Source: Fibrella forsythiae (GTDB taxonomy: Bacteria; Bacteroidota; Bacteroidia; Cytophagales; Spirosomataceae). Taken from it: a stretch of 64,000 nucleotides of DNA. A program made the translations under genes and the position numbers. The notes below the pieces were generated by a model, which made no database searches, was not told where the DNA came from, and saw only the letters and a list, made by a program, of their open reading frames with translations. Within the stretch, counting starts at the first letter, position 1; each line of letters starts with the position of its first letter. Positions 26,205 through 35,025 of this stretch are shown piece by piece. The stretch lies in the NCBI RefSeq assembly GCF_017353175.1, contig NZ_JAFMYW010000006.1, forward strand, positions 310,001-374,000, in the 5' to 3' direction.

Positions 26205-27710
26205 TTACTGACGTACCAGCCGAAGGCTGCTTTTCTGGGCATCGGAGGTGGCACTGAGCAGGTACAGCGCGGCAGGGTGCTGGCCCAGGTCGAGGTGTTC
26301 CGTATGCTGCCCCGATACGCTGACCGTCTGTTGCCAGACAGCCCGCCCGGTCAGGTCTCGCACTGTCAGCGTAACCGGCACGGTGCGGCCTGGCTGGGTG
26401 ACGATACGTACCTGGACCGCGCCAGGCGTCGGATTAGGCGAAGCCGACAGCGAAAAGTCAGGCCCGGTCAGGGGTTCTTCCGTCGCCGTGATCAGGCCGA
26501 TGACAGTAGGCTGAGCCGTGGTTGAGCAACCATCCTGCGCGACAACGACGGCATACGAACCCGGCTGCTGCGTGGTGTAGGTCACCTGCATAGCGCCGCT
26601 GACAGGCTGCCCGTCACGCGTCCACTGGTAGGTCAGCCCTGAACCTCCGTTAGCCGTAAGGGTCACACTGGTTCCACCGATGATGCCCGGTGCCGACGCT
26701 GTGATGGTAGCGCTGGGGGCGGGCCGCTGGGTCACCGTCGTCGTGGCCGAAGCGCTGGCACAGCCGCTGGCATCGGTTACCGTCACGGTATAGGCCCCGC
26801 CCGTATTGACCGGCAACGTACCGGCCGACGTACCCACGGCGGTCGTGCCCTGTTTCCAGCTATACACATAAGGCCCGGTGCCACCCGTGGCTGTAGCCGT
26901 CAGTGTGGTCGACTGACCGGTGCAGAAGCTGGTGGCACCACTCAGGCTGAGGGTGGGCAGGCTGGTGTTTTCGGTCACGGCCAGCGAGGCCGTGGCAACG
27001 CACCCCTGCGCGTCGGTAGCCTTCACAGAATACGTCCCCCCCTGTGCGGCCGTTAGACTGGTCGTTTTGGCCAGCTCCGTCCCTGCCCGTGTCCAGCTTA
27101 GGGTCACCGGCAGGTTGCCTCCCGTTACCCCTGCCGCCAGGACGGTGTTACCACCCTTACAGAATTTATCGGCCCCACTAATGGCCACCGCCAATCCTTT
27201 GCAGTCAACACTCCGGTAGGTGAACGTCTGCGAATACACCTCGCTTCGGGTTCCATTTTCGTCAGTGGCCCACAGGCTCACCGTATAGGTCTGCCCTACC
27301 ACGAGCTGGGAGATATCACCCGGTACGGCTACTTGAACCGACGTAGCCGGGGTGGGCAGCTGATAGCTGTACTGGCCTATCACTGTTCCTGACCGGGCGT
27401 AGAAATAGTCGAGCCGGACGATTTTGGCCGGCACAGCCCCTGCCAGCACGTTCACCAGGCGCAGGTAGGTATGGCTCCAGCGAGTGTTGGCGTCACGGGT
27501 GCGGACAAACAGCAAATGGTAGCCGTTGGTCAGGCCCGTCATCGGCACCGTCAGGTTCAGGTCAGCCACCGTTCCGGCACCCGATACAGGTACGACGGTA
27601 TTGAGGCCATGGCCTTTGTCGGTATCCCAGCCATATTCGAGCTGACGGATCTGGGCGTGCAGGTTCAGGCTAAGGCCGGCCAGCACCAGGGAGAGAAGCA
27701 GCGTTTTCAT
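26205..27710 (-). CDS. Secreted protein with Ig-like repeats and type IX sorting domain
   Basis: A 501-residue cell-surface protein. After a signal peptide (MKTLLLSLVLAGLSLNLHA) comes an N-terminal domain of about 160 residues, then three Ig/PKD-like repeats marked by SGADKFCKGGNTVLAAGVTG, SGATSFCTGQSTTLTATATG and a degenerate third copy. The last 80 residues (FSLSASPNPTPGAVQVRI ... DLTGRAVWQQ ... SLRLVRQ) are a type A C-terminal sorting domain, which directs proteins through the type IX secretion system of Bacteroidota. It begins 1 base after the stop of the gene at 27712, so the two are translationally linked. It is probably an adhesin-like surface protein. Confidence 0.9.
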   Translation of the reverse strand: MKTLLLSLVLAGLSLNLHAQIRQLEYGWDTDKGHGLNTVVPVSGAGTVADLNLTVPMTGLTNGYHLLFVRTRDANTRWSHTYLRLVNVLAGAVPAKIVRLDYFYARSGTVIGQYSYQLPTPATSVQVAVPGDISQLVVGQTYTVSLWATDENGTRSEVYSQTFTYRSVDCKGLAVAISGADKFCKGGNTVLAAGVTGGNLPVTLSWTRAGTELAKTTSLTAAQGGTYSVKATDAQGCVATASLAVTENTSLPTLSLSGATSFCTGQSTTLTATATGGTGPYVYSWKQGTTAVGTSAGTLPVNTGGAYTVTVTDASGCASASATTTVTQRPAPSATITASAPGIIGGTSVTLTANGGSGLTYQWTRDGQPVSGAMQVTYTTQQPGSYAVVVAQDGCSTTAQPTVIGLITATEEPLTGPDFSLSASPNPTPGAVQVRIVTQPGRTVPVTLTVRDLTGRAVWQQTVSVSGQHTEHLDLGQHPAALYLLSATSDAQKSSLRLVRQ

Positions 27711-27711
27711 C

Positions 27712-28698
27712 TTAGTTCGCTCCCCTTATTTTCACGTTGATCTGCAGGCCCGCTGCGGCTGAACCAGTGCCGGGTACATTCAGTTCATAGATGATCGGGA
27801 TCGGCGGCACTCCCGACAGCATATAGGGCTCCGACCCACCAAAAATACCCGGTTGAGTGCCGCCATACCCCGCCGTGATGTAGGGTGAAGTTGACTTAAT
27901 CCGGTATTTGCCATCGCTGCTGGTACCTCCTACAAAGAGATTGGCGGGGTCGTAGGTAATGTTGCCATTACTGGTACCAAACTGCTGATTCTGAGCAAGG
28001 TTGTTCTGAAAGTTCGGCGATCTGATATCGACTTTTGCATCACGTTCAATCAGAATATTATTCCTGAACGTTCCGGCGGTAATTTGCCAGGTGTAGTCTT
28101 TGCCAACCAGAATATTATTGTCATAGCTCAGATAACTTGAGCCCAGGTTATCCCTGCCTATTATACAGTTTGTAACGGAAATATTGGAATTGTACGTAGC
28201 CGAGCCACCAATCTCGGTACAGTATGAATCGATCAGTTTGCAGTTAGACGTAGGCGTGGCGCTGGAGTAGCTGAAATTAAAACCGCCTTTACACCGGAGA
28301 ATATAAACGTTACTTGCGCCGATAGACAGCGGGACATTCAATTCCATGCCGATGAAATAGGACCCCTCAGATCCTGGCGAGAACGTAGACGTGGTGAAGT
28401 CTAGTCTGGCACTGGCTGCCACGCTGTTCACTCCTATATTATCACCCAGAAAATAGCCAGGGCCAATAATGACTACCCGTTTATTGCAAGTAAAGTAGCG
28501 ATAATCAATGGCTGAACTTTCTACCATCAATGTATCCCCATTTTTGAACTTAAAATCATCAAGAGCCGTCTGAATCTGATTAAACAAACCTAGAGAGGTA
28601 TTCTGGGTCAACCCATTGTTAACCCGGAAGACAGTGGCCGACACAGACCCGGTGCTGAGTAGTAGCAATAGACCTAAGAAGTAGAAAGTGCTTTTCAT
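27712..28698 (-). CDS. Secreted protein with probable right-handed beta-helix
   Basis: A 328-residue protein with a signal peptide (MKSTFYFLGLLLLLSTGSVSA). The central part has short repeating strands with Asn/Ile ladders (SNVYILRCKGGFNFSYSS, ISVTNCIIGRDNL, NILVGKDYTW, NNILIERDAKVDI), as in parallel beta-helix proteins. The end (VPGTGSAAAGLQINVKIRGAN) is short and carries no clear sorting domain. It is joined to the downstream type IX cargo gene with 1 base between stop and start, and the two may act on the surface together. Polysaccharide binding is possible but unproven. Confidence 0.75.
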   Translation of the reverse strand: MKSTFYFLGLLLLLSTGSVSATVFRVNNGLTQNTSLGLFNQIQTALDDFKFKNGDTLMVESSAIDYRYFTCNKRVVIIGPGYFLGDNIGVNSVAASARLDFTTSTFSPGSEGSYFIGMELNVPLSIGASNVYILRCKGGFNFSYSSATPTSNCKLIDSYCTEIGGSATYNSNISVTNCIIGRDNLGSSYLSYDNNILVGKDYTWQITAGTFRNNILIERDAKVDIRSPNFQNNLAQNQQFGTSNGNITYDPANLFVGGTSSDGKYRIKSTSPYITAGYGGTQPGIFGGSEPYMLSGVPPIPIIYELNVPGTGSAAAGLQINVKIRGAN

Positions 28699-28713
28699 GG
28701 TATCGATGTGGTT

Positions 28714-29175
28714 TTATGGATTGGTCAATACGTACTGATTGGTGCTGTTCCCCGTTTTTGGGCTGACCGTGATCCGGGTCAGGTCGAGCTGGGTGTCGTT
28801 CACCGAATTGATGGTGAATTCGATGGTTCCATTCGTACTGCTTGGTGGCAGCGTCAGGTTTTTCAGGACCAGCCGCGTGCCGCCGGTAACTTCGTACTGG
28901 CCGGTGGCCGTCACGCCGTCCCAGTCGCTGAAGCTGACAGCGGGCGGATTGCTCAGGTCGAGGCGGAACGCGGTGTAGTTGCGGCTGTTAGCTGCCCCAC
29001 CTTTCGTATACACAGTAGCACTGTTTTCCTTCACGCTTTGCGCTGACCAAACTTTTTTAAGCTGGTCCGTACTGGGGGCGACGGCGGTTTTCTTACCGCA
29101 GGACAATTGGCTCGCTATGAGCAACAGGGCCAGCCAACCGGCTATCCAGTAGCGGAGAATAGAACTTGTTTTCAT
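28714..29175 (-). CDS. Lipoprotein, lipocalin-like in size
   Basis: A 153-residue lipoprotein with a signal peptide that ends in the lipobox LLIASQLSC (Cys26). The mature part is all-beta (VWSAQSVKENSATVYTKGG ... FTINSVNDTQLDLTRITVS), a size and strand pattern seen in small Bacteroidota lipocalin-like lipoproteins. It is 15 bases upstream of the beta-helix gene, on the same strand. Confidence 0.8.
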   Translation of the reverse strand: MKTSSILRYWIAGWLALLLIASQLSCGKKTAVAPSTDQLKKVWSAQSVKENSATVYTKGGAANSRNYTAFRLDLSNPPAVSFSDWDGVTATGQYEVTGGTRLVLKNLTLPPSSTNGTIEFTINSVNDTQLDLTRITVSPKTGNSTNQYVLTNP

Positions 29176-29224
29176 AAAAAGGGTGTGGATAGAATCAAAA
29201 AGCAGGTGCCGACGGAAAATCCTG

Positions 29225-29935
29225 TCAGCGACCTACTTCGAAGAAATATGAAGCCTTAAGGCCAAATAAAGTATTGCGCACGGAGTGGGAAGGCTGCCGG
29301 GTGAGACTGGGGTTATAATTGGATAAACCAATCTGACTGTATACGCCCAGCTCAATCGGTAAACCGAGGCGGTCACGCTCTCGTACCAGGCCTATGATGA
29401 TTCCCGTGTCGGTAGGCAACAGATCGTCCGTGATGCTGCTGCCAACAGTGAGACTGGCAGTCTGACCTTCGAAAATAGTATTGCCCAGATACCTGACTGG
29501 ATCTATCGTGGACGTACCACCTAGCGCCAGTCCGAACACCGGCCCGCCTACAATCCGAAAACCCTTTTGCCCAACGGCCACATTGACCAGTAGCGGGATT
29601 TCCAGATAATAACTCTTTTGGCTACCGGTGATTGTAGGAACGTTTGCCTGAGTGCTTTTTACGGTTAAGTTGAAGCCTTTTGGCGTGTAAAATAGACCCG
29701 TGCGGAAAGCTAAACGTTCCGTAAACGGATACTCTGCAAAGGCTCCGATCTGCCATTTGAAGGCCAGGCCAATATCTGTTTTAGCCGTACCACTGTTCAG
29801 ATCGGCTTTATAGGCATTGGACAGCGAAACAGAAGACGTGTTTACGCCTAGCGTCGGGGCGATGCGCCATCGCTGCTGGGCCATCATAGGGGCGTAGCAG
29901 GCCAGCCCCAGTATGAACAGGAGGTACTTTCTCAT
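29225..29935 (-). CDS. Outer-membrane beta-barrel protein, PorT-like
   Basis: A 236-residue protein with a signal peptide (MRKYLLFILGLACYAPMMAQ) and alternating strands with aromatic ends (IGAFAEYPFTERLAFRTGLFYTPKG, YLEIPLLVNVAVGQKGFRIVGGPVFGLALGG). It ends in an aromatic strand (LFGLKASYFFEVGR), as expected for an outer-membrane barrel. The build matches the common 'porin family / outer membrane beta-barrel' proteins of the phylum. It is in the minus-strand surface cluster, and specific cargo is unknown. Confidence 0.85.
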   Translation of the reverse strand: MRKYLLFILGLACYAPMMAQQRWRIAPTLGVNTSSVSLSNAYKADLNSGTAKTDIGLAFKWQIGAFAEYPFTERLAFRTGLFYTPKGFNLTVKSTQANVPTITGSQKSYYLEIPLLVNVAVGQKGFRIVGGPVFGLALGGTSTIDPVRYLGNTIFEGQTASLTVGSSITDDLLPTDTGIIIGLVRERDRLGLPIELGVYSQIGLSNYNPSLTRQPSHSVRNTLFGLKASYFFEVGR

Positions 29936-30002
29936 AAGAAATTGCGGTTTGGATAGACGTGGAAAGCGGACTGCGGCGACCGATCTGAGACGGTCAGGTA
30001 CG

Positions 30003-31070
30003 TTACTTGGTGTTATTGCGTAAGGAGAAGTCGTAAATCTTCAGCGAAGACGTAAACTCGCTGCCTTTGTTGTATAGGAAGGCGTATTCACCCGCCGCAA
30101 CATCCTGCTCGAAATAGACTTTATAGAGCTGAGCACTGATCTTTTTGAACCGAAAGGGTACAGATCCAGCGGCAAACCCCGTTTCGCTGGTATAAGCCGA
30201 CTGGTTGCCAACAGAGAATTCCCGCCCACGGCCGCTTACTTTAGTGCGTAAAAGCACAAAATCGTTGGGGCTGGCCACTCCGTCGAACACCGATTCAGCT
30301 ACCTCATTCATGACTTTTCGACCACCGCTAAACACCAGATAAAACACGGGACGGTTGTCTTCCACCACCATATTGGCCGATTTATTGGCCAGTCCTACCC
30401 GCCGCGATGTTCCTGTAATACCGCCAGTCAGCTGACCGGCAACCGACTCGCCTACACTGCCCGTTTTGGTCTGGTTGGTGGTAGTTGGCTCCAGCTGCAC
30501 ATATTGCGGTTTAGGCGTTTTATACTCTTCATAATAAATACCCGGCTCAGCAAAACGGCTTCTGGCTGCGATGGGCAGCGTTTCAGGATGCTCGGGCAGC
30601 GCACCAGCAATCAGATTAGGGTTTGTACTTTGCTGCTGAGCCCGCTTGGGAATCATCATCACTTTCACCAGTTGATCGGGTACTCTGGCTGTTTTCAGCG
30701 CTACGATGTCATCGGTCGAGAGGCTGAAACTGGTTTCGCTGTACTGGATTTTTTTGGTGATTACATCCCGGGAAACGCCACCCTGATACATGTCGATGAT
30801 ATCCTGATTCCGCAGCGTCGGCAACGGCGACGACGCAAGCAGCATAGCATCCACGATCGCATCAGGTACAACCGCCTGTCGGAGCTCGACCAGACCGTTG
30901 GTCGACATATTAAACTGCGATGGGCTGGCCTTTATCTTGTCCAGAATGAGGCCCCGATCTATTTTAGCCTTCACCAGCGTGATGATATTCTGGTTTTTAA
31001 GAACTTCCTGCGCATTGCACAAGCGACAAAACAGACAGAAGTAAACAAAAAAGTAGACGGTTCTTTTCAT
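30003..31070 (-). CDS. Secreted protein with two helical repeats
   Basis: A 355-residue protein with a signal peptide (to about residue 20). Two repeats of about 55 residues follow each other: LKNQNIITLVKAKIDRGLIL ... VELRQAVVPDAIVDAML (23-79) and LRNQDIIDMYQGGVSRDVIT ... VALKTARVPDQLVKVMM (85-140). The repeat pattern, a short helix bundle with 'NQDIIxL ... ISxDVIxxKI ... LxxDxIxxLKxAxVxDxxIxxM', occurs in Bacteroidota and Acidobacteria proteins with no settled function. The C-terminal half is beta-rich. It probably works in the periplasm. It is the first structural gene after the LytTR regulator. Confidence 0.7.
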   Translation of the reverse strand: MKRTVYFFVYFCLFCRLCNAQEVLKNQNIITLVKAKIDRGLILDKIKASPSQFNMSTNGLVELRQAVVPDAIVDAMLLASSPLPTLRNQDIIDMYQGGVSRDVITKKIQYSETSFSLSTDDIVALKTARVPDQLVKVMMIPKRAQQQSTNPNLIAGALPEHPETLPIAARSRFAEPGIYYEEYKTPKPQYVQLEPTTTNQTKTGSVGESVAGQLTGGITGTSRRVGLANKSANMVVEDNRPVFYLVFSGGRKVMNEVAESVFDGVASPNDFVLLRTKVSGRGREFSVGNQSAYTSETGFAAGSVPFRFKKISAQLYKVYFEQDVAAGEYAFLYNKGSEFTSSLKIYDFSLRNNTK

Positions 31071-31213
31071 TGCAGACAGACAGGAAACGGGTAAAATCAG
31101 ATGCAGAGAGAGGCAAGGGCTAGCGTTTCACGAACTTGAACACGAGTAAACTTATAGACTACGCATGGGAATCATGCTGGTAATGCCGGTTTAACTTCCC
31201 AACCGCCAGACTG

Positions 31214-31618
31214 CTACGGCGAATCGGCCCGTTGGCTTTCCCGGCGAAGGCGCACCAGCGTCAGACGCCGATGCAGGGCTTCCCGGTACTTTGGAGAGAG
31301 CGGCACCTTCAATCCATCGACCTCGACGCTGCCGGGCTGGATAGCATCGATGTAAAGCAGATTAACGATATACGAGCGCGACACCTGCACAAACAGTGTC
31401 TCGTTGAGGTACGTCTGGAACTGACTTAGATGCGTTGAAACCACCTGTCTGACCCCACCCGTCAGGCGCAGTTCAACCGATGAACGGGCTCCCTTAACCA
31501 GCTTTATATCCGACTGCAAAACGCAGACATACTGCTTGTGATCAGGCACATACAACCGATCAGCAAGCCGAGCCGAGTGACTTTTTACAGTAGAGACATC
31601 AACGTATTGAGGCGTCAT
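31214..31618 (-). CDS. LytTR-family DNA-binding regulator, orphan
   Basis: A 134-residue protein that is almost only a LytTR domain, a beta-type DNA-binding fold. The family signature is at about 75-115: HLSQFQTYLNETLFVQVSRSYIVNLLYIDAIQPGSVEVDG, followed by LKVPLSPKYREAL. There is no receiver domain or kinase gene nearby, so it may respond to another input or act as a constitutive regulator. It heads the minus-strand surface cluster (31.6-21.9 kb), which makes those genes plausible targets; this is inferred. Confidence 0.9.
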   Translation of the reverse strand: MTPQYVDVSTVKSHSARLADRLYVPDHKQYVCVLQSDIKLVKGARSSVELRLTGGVRQVVSTHLSQFQTYLNETLFVQVSRSYIVNLLYIDAIQPGSVEVDGLKVPLSPKYREALHRRLTLVRLRRESQRADSP

Positions 31619-32015
31619 TGCTTGAGCAGAGTAAAATCAAGATCCACTACTTTCCAGAAAAAGCAGGAAGCTGACTGGCAGGCAGACTACCTGTCCAGTT
31701 AGCGACCCGTGTTGTCAAACCTGTGTCCATATTCATACTGTCGGGTGCAGCACGACTATCACATGGACGGTGCACCTATTTTTTTACCGGGACGTAGATA
31801 CCAGTATTACCAGGCGCTACCCTATGAGTTTAGGCGTTTTCGTATCCGGTTGTTTTTTGCCTACATTTCAGTGAGAACGACTAACAATCACCGTCAATCT
31901 CTGCACTTCGTCCCTCTGAATAGGCTTCTGACTAATGAATACCCGTTTAGCTGGTGGAAGTAAATAATTGGTTAAATTATTTTTCAGTTAACCATACCCT
32001 CTATCCACCCTTCAC
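31619..32015. other. Divergent control region between the LytTR gene and CHAT protease 1
   Basis: About 400 bases without a gene. A plus-strand frame at 31709-31963 has no protein-like features. The last 60 bases before 32016 are AT-rich (aattggttaaattattttt) and could hold the promoter of the protease gene. LytTR proteins bind paired short direct repeats, but I see no clear pair. Confidence 0.45.
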
Positions 32016-34994
32016 ATGTCAATACCGCATAACCATCAGCTAACCAAGCAGGTAGTCAGCCATTTTAAGCTGTCTCTTTCCTGTCATTGTGGTACCACGC
32101 TCCGACAAACGCTGTGGGGCATCTGTGTTCTGGCAGGTTGGATTATGACGCCTGCATACGCCCAGTCATCCTGGCAAACAGCAGCCGATAGTTCAGCCCG
32201 TTTTCTGGCAGACGGTGACTACACCAATGCCTACCGGAAAGGCCTCCAGGCGGCTCTGCTGGAGAAGCCGGTTCAACAGGCTGACTCAGTCTGGCTAGCC
32301 GTAAGCCTCCTCGCCCGGCGGTTGCCTGACTCAGCGGCGGTAACAACAGCACTAAAGGCAGGACAGTACTACGTCGCTCAGTATGAATACGATCGGGCGC
32401 TTACCTATATACAGCGATCTCTCCAAAAGAGTGATAGTCTCCACCTACCACAGTACCAGCTACAGGCGCGGCTTATAGCAGCCAGAGTCGCTATCAGGAA
32501 ACAGGACGTTGACAAAGCCAAATCCCTGTACAGATGGGTGCTCAGAGACACACTCGCCAGGGTATGTATGGATTGTCAGGTCGACGCTCTTATTGGACTG
32601 GCATCGTTATACGTTGGAACCCGGCCCGATTCTTCTCTGATTATGGTCCGGCAAGGCATGGCAACGCTCCAGCAGATACCCAATTACCAAAAGAGCCAGT
32701 ACTACCCACTTATCCACGGAGTGCTGGCCCAGGTTGCCGCCGTGTCGGGTGATTTAACAACGGCAATTCAAGAGATAGACGAAAGCTATACGTCGGCTAA
32801 ATCGATCATGCCTGACAATCCGCTTCTGACAGGCATCGCCTTCATGTATGCACAGATCATGGGTGATGTAAACGATGAGAAAGCGCTTGAAGCAACGCGG
32901 ACAGCCCGAAAGCTGCTGAACCGTCAGTCCACCTCCAGAAAACACCCCTACTATTGCCGGCTGCTCAACAATGAGATTGGATTGCTTCGTGTACTGGGTC
33001 GTAATCCGGAAGCTGTCCTGCTGGCTGATTCGATCATGCAGCGTCATTCACTCGACGAACTGATGTCTTTGTCCGGATCTGATCTGCTTCTGTCGCAGAT
33101 CACCCGGTCGTACATTGAGGCAAAACAAGATGGCAACCTGGATCAGATAGCACAGAAAGCACAGCAACTGCTTACTCTTAACGATCATAAACAGCTAAAT
33201 CCGTCCTTCCTGTATAGCCTGCTTGGGCGCTACTATCAGTATAAAGGCAACTACACTGAAGCTGTACGATGCCTGAAAGAAGAAGCCCGTCTGGACTCAC
33301 TGAACATGGGTGCTACGCTGGTTAACTATTCACTCGTCAACAGGCTGGCTGTCTGCCAGGCACAGGCAGGGCAACGATCAGACGCCTATACATCTTTTAG
33401 CCAGCTTGTATCAGCGTTTGACAGGGATATTCGCACGAACCTATGGCTGATGAGTGACGCTGAACGCGATAATTACCTGCAGACGACGGTGATCAGCGGA
33501 CTTTTCTGGCACCTGCTACGACGATCCGATCCAGAGCCAAATGAAATAGGTCTGGCGTTTGATTACAAGCTGCTTCAGCAGGGGGTTCGGCTCAAGATGA
33601 ACCGTACAATCAACCGTTTTACCCATACCCGAAACCAGTCTGATTCCAGTATGACCACTGTCCGTCAGCTCATGAATGTGCGGATGCAGCTGGCAGACCA
33701 GCGTATGGCAACTCAATCTGCTGCACACCGTCAGTTGCAACAAACGGCCGACTCGCTGGAGCGACTGATGGGTAAGGATGCCATAACGCTGGATAATACA
33801 CTCAAAACGGTCCACTGGCAGGATATACGCAACAGATTGAAGCCAGGTGAAGCAGCTGTTGAACTGATCTGGTATACCACCTTCTCGCGGAATGGTCAGA
33901 CAGCCGACTCAGGCGCTTATTCAGCTTTCCTGATCCGACCCGAATGGGCGACACCAAAAGTGATCCAGCTTGTCACGCCCGACGACCAGACAAACGACTT
34001 TACAGGCGAAAAGCTGGCTGCCTCACGGGAACCGACCTATTACACCAGCGTTATCTTTTCGCGCACTAACCAGAAAAAGCGCTTTACCCAGTTCTGGCAA
34101 CCTATTGCCACAGCCCTTGGGCCCGTTAAGCGACTCTATATCGCCTTAGATGGCCAATACCAGCAACTGAGCCTGCCAACCATACAAAACCCAGTCACTG
34201 GCCGCTACCTTACCGACGACATGGACATTGTGGTGCTGAATTCCACACAGGATATACTCGAGCCACCGAGCCGGTCATCGAACCGGACTGCTGAGCTGGT
34301 TGGCCATCCAGCCTATTCTCTTGTCCATTCAGCAGCAAAGAAACCAGGACAGCCAACCAGACAAAGGAGGCAGGTTACTACGCGCAACGGCCTGACATTC
34401 GAGGAATTACCCTACTCCAAAGTAGAGGTTCAGCAACTCAGCGGGCTCTTTACCTCCTTTAACCTTCAACCACGGTTACGAACCGATGAAGCCGCTTCTG
34501 AGTCAGCTTTTCAGCAAATGAAATCACCCCGACTCCTCCACGTAGCTACACATGGCTATCTCCGGGATCCATCAACTCAGCTGGCATCGAATCAGTTGCT
34601 GACCTGCGGCCTGGTCCTGGCTGGCGCTGCCGATACGGTCCGGCTAAAAAACCAGACAGATGGTATATTGACCGGATATGAAGCTAGTCTGCTAAACCTA
34701 CACGATACGGAGTTGGTCGTACTCAGTGCCTGTGAATCAGGCGTCGGTGCGTATAGCGAAGGAGAAGGCATCAATGGCCTTCAGCGGGCTTTTCTGCTGG
34801 CTGGCGCCCGGTCGGTACTGGTAAGCCTCTGGCGGGTAAACGACCAGTTGACCCAGCAGCTGATGACTGATTTTTATCGCTATTGGCTGACTGGTGCATC
34901 AAAATCGCAGGCTCTGCACAAAGCTCAGTTAAACCTACGCAAACAGCACCCCAACCCCTATTATTGGGGTGCATTTGTCTTAGTAGGTCAATAA
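32016..34994 (+). CDS. Secreted TPR-CHAT protease 1
   Basis: This 992-residue protein has a signal-like segment at about 30-50 (LWGICVLAGWIMTPAYAQ), a large alpha-helical TPR region (about 55-520), a linker, and a C-terminal CHAT domain (about 720-992). CHAT is a caspase-like cysteine protease fold. The catalytic His846 is in LLHVATHGY and Cys906 in VVLSACESG. The family's end motif HPNPYYWGAFVLVGQ is present. The active site looks intact, and there is no C-terminal membrane anchor, unlike the second CHAT protein at 39521. It is followed 31 bases later by an M48 metallopeptidase gene, probably in the same operon. The substrate is unknown; the neighbouring membrane anti-sigma proteins are candidates. 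Confidence 0.92.
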   Translation: MSIPHNHQLTKQVVSHFKLSLSCHCGTTLRQTLWGICVLAGWIMTPAYAQSSWQTAADSSARFLADGDYTNAYRKGLQAALLEKPVQQADSVWLAVSLLARRLPDSAAVTTALKAGQYYVAQYEYDRALTYIQRSLQKSDSLHLPQYQLQARLIAARVAIRKQDVDKAKSLYRWVLRDTLARVCMDCQVDALIGLASLYVGTRPDSSLIMVRQGMATLQQIPNYQKSQYYPLIHGVLAQVAAVSGDLTTAIQEIDESYTSAKSIMPDNPLLTGIAFMYAQIMGDVNDEKALEATRTARKLLNRQSTSRKHPYYCRLLNNEIGLLRVLGRNPEAVLLADSIMQRHSLDELMSLSGSDLLLSQITRSYIEAKQDGNLDQIAQKAQQLLTLNDHKQLNPSFLYSLLGRYYQYKGNYTEAVRCLKEEARLDSLNMGATLVNYSLVNRLAVCQAQAGQRSDAYTSFSQLVSAFDRDIRTNLWLMSDAERDNYLQTTVISGLFWHLLRRSDPEPNEIGLAFDYKLLQQGVRLKMNRTINRFTHTRNQSDSSMTTVRQLMNVRMQLADQRMATQSAAHRQLQQTADSLERLMGKDAITLDNTLKTVHWQDIRNRLKPGEAAVELIWYTTFSRNGQTADSGAYSAFLIRPEWATPKVIQLVTPDDQTNDFTGEKLAASREPTYYTSVIFSRTNQKKRFTQFWQPIATALGPVKRLYIALDGQYQQLSLPTIQNPVTGRYLTDDMDIVVLNSTQDILEPPSRSSNRTAELVGHPAYSLVHSAAKKPGQPTRQRRQVTTRNGLTFEELPYSKVEVQQLSGLFTSFNLQPRLRTDEAASESAFQQMKSPRLLHVATHGYLRDPSTQLASNQLLTCGLVLAGAADTVRLKNQTDGILTGYEASLLNLHDTELVVLSACESGVGAYSEGEGINGLQRAFLLAGARSVLVSLWRVNDQLTQQLMTDFYRYWLTGASKSQALHKAQLNLRKQHPNPYYWGAFVLVGQ

Positions 34995-35025
34995 AAACCC
35001 AACACCTTACTATCACTAACAAGCG

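Noticed and set aside
31709-31963. 84-codon plus-strand frame between the LytTR gene and CHAT protease 1
   Set aside because: No signal peptide, domain or coupling to a neighbour; the residue pattern looks random.
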